Source: Nitrospiraceae bacterium
GTDB taxonomy: Bacteria > Nitrospirota > Nitrospiria > Nitrospirales > UBA2166
Length of the DNA: 64,000 nt
Assembly: GCA_002726235.1 (NCBI GenBank)
Contig: PBSN01000008.1
Span: forward strand, 98,659-162,658
Direction of reading: 5' to 3'
A program made the position numbers and the translations under genes. This document shows positions 1-7,627 of the stretch, piece by piece (positions within the stretch are counted from its first letter, which is position 1; every line of letters begins with the position of its first letter). Under the pieces are notes generated by a model, which saw nothing but the letters and a program-made list of their open reading frames with translations, had not been told where the DNA came from and did not search any database.

Positions 1-1167
1 CGGCCGGATTTGTTAATGAAGCGCTTTGACCGTCCATCTCGGTTCGGAGCCTTTTGCTATGAACCAATTGATATCAAGGCAGGAGTGGGGTGGAAGGAGC
101 GTGGCAATTCGCGACGATTTAAAAAGCACTATGCTTTTCAGATGTTGTTTTACTGGATGGTCTTGGAGCGGCTTCAGGGTATGGCACTTGAGGTTGGACG
201 CATTATCAACGTCGATGGTGACATCGAAGAGTTTCTAATGGATGAGTTTCGTGCGTCGTTTGCGACTGGATTGGAGGAAGTGAAACAGCTTGTTCCCGGA
301 TTGAAGACGTCAGAACCGGCTCTTGGGAGTGATTGCCATTTGTGTGGGTGGTATGGCCACTGTGAGCGCTGGGTCAATAAGCGGGCCGATCCTTCCGGAC
401 TCTTCTACGTTGGCAAACGAAAGTTTAAAATGAAGGAAGCGGGACTGCGGACAATCTCGGACATTGCGACGATGAACGTCAAAGAATATACCATTCCGCC
501 GAAAAAAATCCATGGACTCGGCGAGAAATCGTTGAAGCAAATGAAGAATCGTGCGCAGGTGATGCTTGGAGGAGAACCTGATATTCGAGCTGGATATACT
601 CTGCCACGGGGCAAGCGTGAAATTTTTTTTGATATCGAAGATGATCCCACACGCAATATAACCTATCTTTTCGGAGTACTCATCAAGGATGGTGGTGCGG
701 AATTTCCGTTTCAATATTTTGTGGCTCGCCATCCTGCTGACGAAGAGGAAACGGTTAGAGCCTTCTGGGCATTTCTCGGTGGTATGAGAGAAGCTGTGTA
801 TTATGTGTATTCCCATAAAGAGCGGACAACATTGCGCAAGCTCATGGACAGATATCAGCTTGATCACGATGTATTCGATCGGTATGTTGCATCCGAGTAC
901 GATTTGTATGCGGCTTTGGTCGTCCGGTATTCTGATTGGCCAACGCATTCATATGGCATTAAAAATATCGCAAAAATAGTTGGATTTCGGTGGGGAGATA
1001 TCGATCCATCTGGCGCAAATTCCATTGCCTGGTACGACGAGCACCTAAAGCACCCGGAAGATGAATCTTCGCTTCAACGCATCATTGCCTACAACGAAGA
1101 CGACTGTCGTGCAATGGTGGCGGTGAAGGAATTTTTTGAACGACGCACAGGAGCTACAAGAATTTAA
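1..1167 (+). CDS. RecB-like putative nuclease, TM0106 family (5' partial)
   Basis: The reading frame is open from base 1, so the start lies outside the window; the first visible residues (RPDLL) and the following EPIDIKAG resemble the RecB-type nuclease core. Next comes a cysteine cluster (CHLCGWYGHC, about residues 112-121) like the Fe-S cluster site of Cas4/AddB-type nucleases, then a helix-hairpin-helix-like stretch (GLGEKSL) and a C-terminal RNase H-like 3'-5' exonuclease region starting at FFDIEDDP and ending with YNEDDCRAM, which carries acidic catalytic residues. Family assignment is from domain order; the substrate is unknown. DNA processing or repair is the likely role. Confidence 0.7.
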   Translation, partial: RPDLLMKRFDRPSRFGAFCYEPIDIKAGVGWKERGNSRRFKKHYAFQMLFYWMVLERLQGMALEVGRIINVDGDIEEFLMDEFRASFATGLEEVKQLVPGLKTSEPALGSDCHLCGWYGHCERWVNKRADPSGLFYVGKRKFKMKEAGLRTISDIATMNVKEYTIPPKKIHGLGEKSLKQMKNRAQVMLGGEPDIRAGYTLPRGKREIFFDIEDDPTRNITYLFGVLIKDGGAEFPFQYFVARHPADEEETVRAFWAFLGGMREAVYYVYSHKERTTLRKLMDRYQLDHDVFDRYVASEYDLYAALVVRYSDWPTHSYGIKNIAKIVGFRWGDIDPSGANSIAWYDEHLKHPEDESSLQRIIAYNEDDCRAMVAVKEFFERRTGATRI

Positions 1168-1248
1168 TGTAGTGCTCTAACAAATCCTTGCGCAAGACGG
1201 CGTGTCTTTGATGCCATGCCTTGTCAAACCAGCAATAGGCAGTTTCCT

Positions 1249-1628
1249 ATGACTGCAAATAATGAGTTCGTGCAATATGTGCTTGAACTACTCGAGTCGC
1301 TGGGTAGGCTGACCGCGAAAGCGATGTTTGGGGGATTCGGAATCTTCCGCCAGGGGATCATGGTGGCGGTGATCGCTGATAATATGCTGTATCTCAAAGT
1401 GAATGATGTTAACCGACAAAACTTCGAAGTGCAGAGGGTTGAGGCATTTAAGTATCAGAAAAAAGACAAGGTGCTTGCTATGTCTTATTATCAAACCCCC
1501 TCAAGGCAACGGACGATTCTAAGTCTCTGTGCGAATGGGTAGAGGGGGTGTATGATGCCGTGATGCGTAAAGTAAAGAAAAAGGCAACGAAGCCTAGAGT
1601 AAAGAAAAAGAAATTTAAAGCGAACTGA
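1249..1628 (+). pseudogene. TfoX N-terminal-domain protein, frameshifted
   Basis: From ATG 1249 the frame encodes a TfoX N-terminal domain (KAMFGGFGIFRQG, then YLKVND and MSYYQTP). The frame then runs into unrelated sequence and stops at 1542. The expected continuation (DDSKSLCEWVEGVYDAVMRK and a lysine-rich tail) is present in another frame and ends at 1628. Restoring one C in the run of five C at 1496-1500 joins both parts cleanly. Either the gene is broken or the base was lost in sequencing. TfoX-N proteins are small, and outside gamma-proteobacterial competence their role is unclear. Confidence 0.7.
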
Positions 1629-1742
1629 CCCTGATGCCTCCTAGTGAGAAGTGCTCGAAGTAGATGAAATGATCGAATACTCACCACTTGATGGTGTGGG
1701 TAACATGATGCATAGGTGACTCATTCTGTACCGCAAAAAATG

Positions 1743-2927
1743 TTACTGTCGTTGTAGCACCAAAAGAATTCCCCCAACGATCACCACAGTAGCGGCGAGG
1801 AACATCACGTTATATCCGCCAATGTCTACTAGAAGTCCCCATAGTGGGGCACCAATCAAAAACCCGACATCGAATAGCAACGTGTAAAATGTCACGACGC
1901 TTCCTCGTGTCTCCGCATCTGCGTCCTCGATGATGATGGAGGAGAGGATGGGGAATCCATAACCATGCCCGATTCCACATAGCATGCCTGTGAGCATCAG
2001 GCCCCAGGTTGTTGGAAGGTGGACGATCATGAGGACTCCAGCAGCGAGGCATCCAAATGAAGTGCTTAACACTATCTTTTCACCAAGCCGTTGCGGTAAA
2101 CGGGCACCGAATATTCTGATGAGAACGGCAACGCTTGAGTATGTGGTGAAAAAAAATGACACGTTTGTGAGGCCAACGGTCTCGGCGAAGGGCTTGAGAA
2201 ATATGAAATAGGATGATAAGCCGAGCGAGAAAGCAAGGCTCACAATCCACAACACGACAAATCTTTGATCTTTGACGATTCCCCAAAGGTGCTGACTAGA
2301 GCCTTCTATTCCCTTAAACTCTGGTTCTGTGATCATGGCGAAAAATATTACTGCGATCGAGCTCATTACTGCGCCAGATATGAATAAGGCAGGGAACCCA
2401 CCAAACCAAATCATCCACTCCCCAAGCATGACACTGATAGATCCGGATAAGTGGCCTGCAATTCCAAAGTATGCAAATCCCTCTGTCCGGCGTTTCTCTG
2501 GGATAATGTCTGCGGCAAATGTCATGATGGCTGCGAACAGAGGCCCGACTGACAACCCGTGCATTAAGCGGATTCCATAGATTAGTGGTCCAGCCTCGTC
2601 CACTAATATATAGCCGAGGTTCACGCCGACGAAGAGAGCAGCGGCTCCGATAAGGAATGGTTTTCTCCCTCGACGATCAAGGCTGATGCCAATCCAAGGT
2701 CGAATCAGCACTCCTGAGAGAGAGGCAGTACCCATGAGGACCCCGATCATGAAGCTGTCGTAACCCAAGTTTCCAAGAAACAGAGGGAGCAGGACGTAGG
2801 GCCAAAACGCCATGCCGATGCAGAAGTGCCCTGTGAATGCCAGAAGAAAGTTCTTGGTTATGATGGGAGTCGTGGTAGGGTGGGAGTGGCTATTATTGGC
2901 GGGCAGAAGATGCCGCGATGTGCGCAT
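1743..2927 (-). CDS. MFS transporter
   Basis: A 394-residue protein with about 12 hydrophobic membrane segments. It has the major-facilitator loop motif between helices 2 and 3 (IGISLDRRGRKPFL). The two halves are similar in layout, as in typical drug or metabolite:H+ antiporters of the inner membrane. The ATG shares one base with the stop codon of the upstream dCTP deaminase gene (TAATG), so the two are probably translationally coupled. The substrate cannot be told from sequence. Confidence is high for the family and low for any specific function. Confidence 0.85.
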   Translation of the reverse strand: MRTSRHLLPANNSHSHPTTTPIITKNFLLAFTGHFCIGMAFWPYVLLPLFLGNLGYDSFMIGVLMGTASLSGVLIRPWIGISLDRRGRKPFLIGAAALFVGVNLGYILVDEAGPLIYGIRLMHGLSVGPLFAAIMTFAADIIPEKRRTEGFAYFGIAGHLSGSISVMLGEWMIWFGGFPALFISGAVMSSIAVIFFAMITEPEFKGIEGSSQHLWGIVKDQRFVVLWIVSLAFSLGLSSYFIFLKPFAETVGLTNVSFFFTTYSSVAVLIRIFGARLPQRLGEKIVLSTSFGCLAAGVLMIVHLPTTWGLMLTGMLCGIGHGYGFPILSSIIIEDADAETRGSVVTFYTLLFDVGFLIGAPLWGLLVDIGGYNVMFLAATVVIVGGILLVLQRQ

Positions 2928-4087
2928 TAATTGCGGCGAAACTGTTTACTGAGAGAGAGGCCTTGGCACTGGTATGAAGATGCGATGTTGACTCCGTAAA
3001 CCTTTTCCGATGGGGCCATCAGCCGCTCATAGATCAGCCTTCCTACGGTTTGTCCATCTTCGATGATAAACGGAACATCATGAGAACGAACTTCTAGGAC
3101 GGCATGTGAGCCTTTGATGTCGCTTTGGCCGTATCCAAATCCTGGGTCAAAAAACCCTGCGTAGTGGATGCGGAATTCTCCGATGGATGAATCATATGCA
3201 ACCATTTCCGCAGCGTAATGTGGTGGAACGCGGATCTTTTCTTTTGAGCCAAGAATATAGAAGTCATCAGGGTTTAAGATCAAACTGTTATTCTTTGGAT
3301 TCTGAATAATTTCCCAGAAATCTGTTGGCGTGTATTGATTGATCTTTCTAAAATCAATCGCCGGCGCATGTTTTTTTGCACGATATCCGATCACCTCGCT
3401 ATCTGATTTTCCTTGTAGGTTAATCGATAGTCTTAGACCGTTTCGGATTGATGCTTCGCCCGGACGATCCCCATCTTCATACACTAGAATTTCATCCTCA
3501 TCTAATTTCTGGAGCTGGCTGTCAAGAGAGAGTGGGTTTCCTCGACTGAATCTGAGCTGGTTTAAGCAGTCACCTTGCGTGAGCACGACGGGAAATGTAC
3601 GGGGAACAATTTCCGCATATAACCCACCTGTGTAGCCGTTTGGAACTTGTTCAAATTCGATGGCCCCGTCTGTGATAAGGCGTGTGAAAATATCTAATCG
3701 TCCTGCTGTGCTTTTTGGGTTAGTCTTTGCCCCAATGTCGTTGGGAAGGTTCATGCTTTCCATCAGGGGTACGATGTAGACACACCCTCGCTCGAACACT
3801 GTTGGTGTGGTGATGTCAATTTCCGCAATCATCCACTCCTGAAGTTTATTCATCACTCCGGACATGGGTCCAGGAAGGAAGCTGGCTTGGATACGGTAAG
3901 CCTTTGACCCTAGACGCAAATCAATACTTGCGGGCTGAATTTGGGTATCGGTGATTGCCACATCGGCGTGAACATAACCTTTTTCAGTAAGTTGGCCAAT
4001 GATTTGAGACGGAAGGATTCCGGTTGTGTGGAGGGTGTTCTGCTCCTTCTCGTACTCTGGGAATAATGTTTCAGTGTGCGCCTTCAT
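2927..4087 (-). CDS. dcd: 2'-deoxycytidine 5'-triphosphate deaminase, long form
   Basis: 386 residues, about twice the length of E. coli Dcd, matching the long dCTP deaminase family in which two dUTPase-like beta domains are fused. Visible features are IQPASIDLRLG in the N-terminal half, AKTNPKSTAGRLD, and a second half with FDPGFGYGQ. The reaction is dCTP to dUTP plus ammonia, feeding dTMP synthesis. It is followed directly by the MFS gene (TAATG overlap) and preceded by mlaA with a 15-base gap, so all three may be co-transcribed. There is no strong Shine-Dalgarno before ATG 4087. Confidence 0.8.
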   Translation of the reverse strand: MKAHTETLFPEYEKEQNTLHTTGILPSQIIGQLTEKGYVHADVAITDTQIQPASIDLRLGSKAYRIQASFLPGPMSGVMNKLQEWMIAEIDITTPTVFERGCVYIVPLMESMNLPNDIGAKTNPKSTAGRLDIFTRLITDGAIEFEQVPNGYTGGLYAEIVPRTFPVVLTQGDCLNQLRFSRGNPLSLDSQLQKLDEDEILVYEDGDRPGEASIRNGLRLSINLQGKSDSEVIGYRAKKHAPAIDFRKINQYTPTDFWEIIQNPKNNSLILNPDDFYILGSKEKIRVPPHYAAEMVAYDSSIGEFRIHYAGFFDPGFGYGQSDIKGSHAVLEVRSHDVPFIIEDGQTVGRLIYERLMAPSEKVYGVNIASSYQCQGLSLSKQFRRN

Positions 4088-4102
4088 TGGGGTTTAGGCT
4101 TG

Positions 4103-5020
4103 TTATTCCTTGTTAAGGACACCGCTAGGGTTTCTAAGGCCTCCTTGGTCATTGACGGCAGCCTGTCTGGCTTGGAAGTAAGCATCTTGCACAGAGATAT
4201 AAAAATCAAGCGATGCGGTCTCAATGTTCGCAAATGATTCAAGATGGAGGGATCGGGCGTTGGTTATCTCGGTACCGTATGTACCATAGCTTAGGACAGT
4301 TGGCAAAATCGGGTTTGTGACGGGTGTGTCAAAGGCAATATAGGTGAGAGGTTCAAGGGCAGTATCGAAAATCAGTCCGATGCTGTCGCGAAGGGATGAT
4401 GGTCCAAAAAACGGAAGAATAATGTATGGACCGGAGCCCATACCCCAGACAGCAAAGGTTTGTCCCGTATCCTCATTACTCGGATCGATACCAACGAATG
4501 GATGTGATGCAATGTCATATAGCCCACCGATTCCGATGCTGCTGTTGATGGCAAACCGGACGAATTCTCGAGCGGCACCATCAAGTTTTCCTTGCAATAT
4601 GCTATTGACAAAGCGTCTTGGCATGGCCAGGTTCGTAAAGACATTTTTGATATTCTGTTGTACAGAGTCTGGCATGATCCAGTCATATCCGCTTGCGAAT
4701 GGCTTAAAAATAACCCTATCGAAGTAGCGGTTGAACGCAAATGTTTTGACATTTAACGACTCCCATGGGTCGGGATGAATCGCATTTTGGTCATCCCAGT
4801 TTAGTTTCCTTGCATCGGTAAAAGAGGTTGCAAAGGGATCCTCAAAGGGATCCTCAAAGGTGGTCGGTTGAACATTGATCGCCTTCGTCGGTATTTTTGC
4901 AGAACCGGGGGTTGAGGCACATCCAGAGAAGAAGACGAGAGTGACACTCAACAGCACGATCGACCTGGTAGCGAGTGTTCTTTTTCCAACTGTGTGTTGA
5001 TATCTCATGCCGCGCCTCAT
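4103..5020 (-). CDS. mlaA: MlaA/VacJ family outer-membrane lipoprotein
   Basis: The N-terminal signal peptide ends in a lipobox (VFFSGC), so this is a lipoprotein. The MlaA core follows: DPWESLNVKTFAFNRYFD, then GKLDGAAREFVRFAINSSIGIGGLYD and GPYIILPFFGPSSLRDSIG. MlaA removes mislocalised phospholipids from the outer leaflet of the outer membrane and hands them to the Mla chain. No mlaBCDEF genes are in the window. ATG 5020 has CGGAG just upstream; ATG 5008 with GAGG is an alternative. A perfect 12-base tandem repeat near 4838-4861 encodes FEDP twice. Confidence 0.9.
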   Translation of the reverse strand: MRRGMRYQHTVGKRTLATRSIVLLSVTLVFFSGCASTPGSAKIPTKAINVQPTTFEDPFEDPFATSFTDARKLNWDDQNAIHPDPWESLNVKTFAFNRYFDRVIFKPFASGYDWIMPDSVQQNIKNVFTNLAMPRRFVNSILQGKLDGAAREFVRFAINSSIGIGGLYDIASHPFVGIDPSNEDTGQTFAVWGMGSGPYIILPFFGPSSLRDSIGLIFDTALEPLTYIAFDTPVTNPILPTVLSYGTYGTEITNARSLHLESFANIETASLDFYISVQDAYFQARQAAVNDQGGLRNPSGVLNKE

Positions 5021-5193
5021 CTCCGTTTCTCAGCGTGGGTAACGGTGAATCATTTGCGGTTGCAGAGCTATCATACCTCAATCGCTACCGAAGACTGAAG
5101 AGTCAATTTTATGATCGAGATCAAGTTTGCTTGAACCTTGCAAAGGGCCAGGTACTGTGCTAGCGTCTCCATGTTTTTTAGGTGGGGAACTGG

Positions 5194-5628
5194 ATGGCTA
5201 CTGAGGAGGAAGAAAAAGGTTTCGTTATCAAAGATCGGCGTGCGCGGTACGGCGACGATGATGAATCGGTCACATCGCAATCTGCGCAATCTGATGGTGG
5301 GGCCGCAGAGGAGACGGTCTCTGCTCCAGTGAACGATACTGCTTCTGGGACTGAAAGGGAAAAGCCAACTCAGCCTCGTGAACTGACATTTCAGTCCTTT
5401 GTCTACTCCCTCGCATCCTCGGCTCTGATGTTACTGGGAGGAGAGGCAAAAGAGGGTAGCGAACCCACACCGCCGAATCTTCAACAGGCAAGTGAGATCA
5501 TTCAGATACTGACGTTGCTTCAGGAAAAAACAAAGGGCAATCTTGAGGCGGAAGAAGATTCGTTGCTCAAAGATCTGCTCTATACCCTCCGAATTACGTA
5601 TGTCGAACGGGCCGCGCCGAAACCCTAA
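5194..5628 (+). CDS. DUF1844 domain-containing protein
   Basis: About 144 residues. The N-terminal half is charged and low in complexity (ATEEEEKGF, then a Ser/Glu/Thr-rich linker). The C-terminal half matches DUF1844: LTFQSFVYSLASSALMLLG, then NLQQASEIIQILTLLQEKTKGNL and LLYTLRITYVE. ATG 5194 is preferred over GTG 5182 because GGTGGGG sits just ahead of it. The family has no settled function. It is divergent from mlaA across a 170-base gap and 63 bases before the sensor kinase gene. Confidence 0.8.
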   Translation: MATEEEEKGFVIKDRRARYGDDDESVTSQSAQSDGGAAEETVSAPVNDTASGTEREKPTQPRELTFQSFVYSLASSALMLLGGEAKEGSEPTPPNLQQASEIIQILTLLQEKTKGNLEAEEDSLLKDLLYTLRITYVERAAPKP

Positions 5629-5691
5629 GCGACCCCGCTAAATAGTTCCTGATTAGATGCACGCGGTATGGCGTGCTGAGACCATCCCCTT

Positions 5692-7566
5692 ATGTTAGTG
5701 AAATCGCGTATCGTGGTATCTCCACAATCTAAGTTAAGCCTTCGGCCGGTCTGGATTACCATTCTGTTTCTGTTGCCATGCCTCGGGCTCACCTATGCCC
5801 TGAATGAATGGACTGGCGCCACTCCTTACATTCCAAGCAACATTCTCGTTTTGACGATGGTCAATGTCGACCTAATTCTTCTTGTTCTACTTGCATTGCT
5901 TCTCTCACGAAATTTGGTTAAGGCAGTTTTTGAGCGTCACTACGGTTCCGGGTTCCAGTCAAAACTAATCTTGGCGTTTGTTGGTTTTTCCCTGATCCCG
6001 TCAGGGCTCTTGTTTATTGTAGCTAGTGGGCTGTTGACCAACAGCGTGAATAATTGGTTTAGCATTCAGGTTGAACAGTCATTGAAAGGCGCCCTTGAAG
6101 TTGCACAATCCTATTACCAAGATCAGCAAACACACATACAGCAAAGTGGACAAGCCATTCGTGATGAGATTGTGCGCCGGAATCTCCTATTGCTACGCCG
6201 AGAAAAGGCATTGCGTGTTGCACTTGAACGGAAGCGTGTTGAACATGGCCTTGCGGCAGTCGAAGTCTGGTCTCCACACATGGAGCTTCTTGGTTCAGCA
6301 ACTGATCCGCATTTTCCAGAGGGCGAGTTAGGGCGCCCGATGGAGCCTGTATTGGAACAAGCCATTGCAGGTGTTCAGGAATTGTTGTTTGAGCCCACAT
6401 CGTTTGGGAAGCTCATGCTTATCGCTTTACCGATTACCTCTTCTTCGACGGCTGCAGTGTCAGCAACAAACACGGCAAATGCTATTGTTGTTGCCTATCG
6501 CATATTTCCAGAGTCGGTTGTCGCAAAGGGTGAAGATATTGTGAGTTCCTATGAAGATTACCGGCAACTTAAAGCGTTTAAAAACCCTATTAAAACGACA
6601 TATATTGTCTCTTTCGCTGTGATTGCGATGGCAATTCTGTTTTCGGCAACTTGGTTCGGCGTCTATCTTGCTCGTCGTATTACTGTGCCAATGGAAAAGT
6701 TAGCTGAAGGCACGAAGGCAGTTGCGGCGGGCAATCTTAGTGTCCACATTGATACGAAGGCTGACGGAGAAATGGGAACGCTTATGGAATCATTTAACAC
6801 CATGGCCAACGATTTGCGGGTCAGTAACGCTGAGTTGGTTAAAGCACAGAAAGTGGCAGTGTGGCGAGAGGTTGCCCAACGGATAGCGCATGAGATTAAG
6901 AATCCCCTCACACCGATTCAGCTCTCCGCCCAGCGACTCCGGAAAAAAGTGCTGGAGGGTGCAGATGGGATTCAAGAAACAGTCCAAGACGCGACAGGTA
7001 TTATCATCAATGAAGTGCAGAGCCTGATGCGCCTGGTGGATTCATTTTCCACTTTTGCACGAATGCCTGAACCAGTGATGGCGGAAGAATCCCTTCATGA
7101 TGTGATTCGTGATGTTAGCATGCTCTATACGACGTCTCAGCGGGATGTGGAGGTGAATCACAGTTTGGATGATGCCGTTCCCCCGATCTCAATCGATCGG
7201 GAACAGATGAAGCGCGTGTTTGTCAACTTGTTTGAGAACGCGATTGAGGCAATGGATCACAAGGGGAAAATCTGGGTACGAACGCGGTATGATGCTCAGC
7301 AACGCAAAGTGTATGTTGAGGTAGAAGATGAAGGGAAAGGGATTCGGCCTGAAGACCGGGATCGACTGTTTCTTCCGTATTTTTCAAACACGAAGAATGG
7401 AACAGGATTAGGATTAGCGATTGTCAATCGAATTATCACCGATCACCATGGCCAAATTCGAGTGTTGACTAATGTATCTGTCGGAACGACTTTTTTCATG
7501 GAACTGCTCGTAGGGAAGAATGGCGAACATGTTGCGGTTGCATCTCAAGGAGTAAACCATGGATAA
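5692..7566 (+). CDS. ntrY: NtrY-like sensor histidine kinase
   Basis: 624 residues. The N-terminus has three membrane segments (about 20-40, 50-75, 88-112), then an extracytoplasmic region and another segment near 305-325. A HAMP domain follows (RRITVPMEKLAEGTKAVAAG), then HisKA with phospho-acceptor His400 (RIAHEIKNPLTPIQ), and HATPase with N box (NLFENAIEAMD), G1 (DEGKGI) and G2 (GTGLGLAIV). Canonical NtrY has a PAS domain between HAMP and HisKA; none is evident. The last codons overlap by 8 bases a degenerate receiver-domain start, so the original partner was directly downstream. That partner, a receiver-LpxC fusion, now lies 2.7 kb away beyond a radical SAM gene. Confidence 0.88.
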   Translation: MLVKSRIVVSPQSKLSLRPVWITILFLLPCLGLTYALNEWTGATPYIPSNILVLTMVNVDLILLVLLALLLSRNLVKAVFERHYGSGFQSKLILAFVGFSLIPSGLLFIVASGLLTNSVNNWFSIQVEQSLKGALEVAQSYYQDQQTHIQQSGQAIRDEIVRRNLLLLRREKALRVALERKRVEHGLAAVEVWSPHMELLGSATDPHFPEGELGRPMEPVLEQAIAGVQELLFEPTSFGKLMLIALPITSSSTAAVSATNTANAIVVAYRIFPESVVAKGEDIVSSYEDYRQLKAFKNPIKTTYIVSFAVIAMAILFSATWFGVYLARRITVPMEKLAEGTKAVAAGNLSVHIDTKADGEMGTLMESFNTMANDLRVSNAELVKAQKVAVWREVAQRIAHEIKNPLTPIQLSAQRLRKKVLEGADGIQETVQDATGIIINEVQSLMRLVDSFSTFARMPEPVMAEESLHDVIRDVSMLYTTSQRDVEVNHSLDDAVPPISIDREQMKRVFVNLFENAIEAMDHKGKIWVRTRYDAQQRKVYVEVEDEGKGIRPEDRDRLFLPYFSNTKNGTGLGLAIVNRIITDHHGQIRVLTNVSVGTTFFMELLVGKNGEHVAVASQGVNHG

Positions 7567-7585
7567 AACCGTACTTTCGGACTGA
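7559..7585 (+). pseudogene. Remnant of a receiver-domain gene start
   Basis: Eight codons (MDKTVLSD) then a stop. They match the start of the intact receiver-LpxC gene at 10279 (MGETVLIVDD) in amino acids and in the overlap with the preceding kinase stop codon. The match is short, but its position directly after ntrY makes chance unlikely. I read it as the truncated original or duplicated start of the regulator gene, broken where the radical SAM segment begins. Confidence 0.6.
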
Positions 7586-7627
7586 ATCCGAACTTCCTTT
7601 TTCGCGGGAAACAGAAATTTACTGCGT

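Noticed and set aside
310-948. A 212-residue minus-strand frame opposite the RecB-like nuclease gene
   Set aside because: It lies entirely over a gene with clear domain motifs, has no family features and codon positions mirror the real gene.
4838-4861. 12-base tandem repeat in mlaA
   Set aside because: It keeps the frame and duplicates four residues (FEDP) in the linker after the lipobox, so it is noted as a minor variation and not a separate element.
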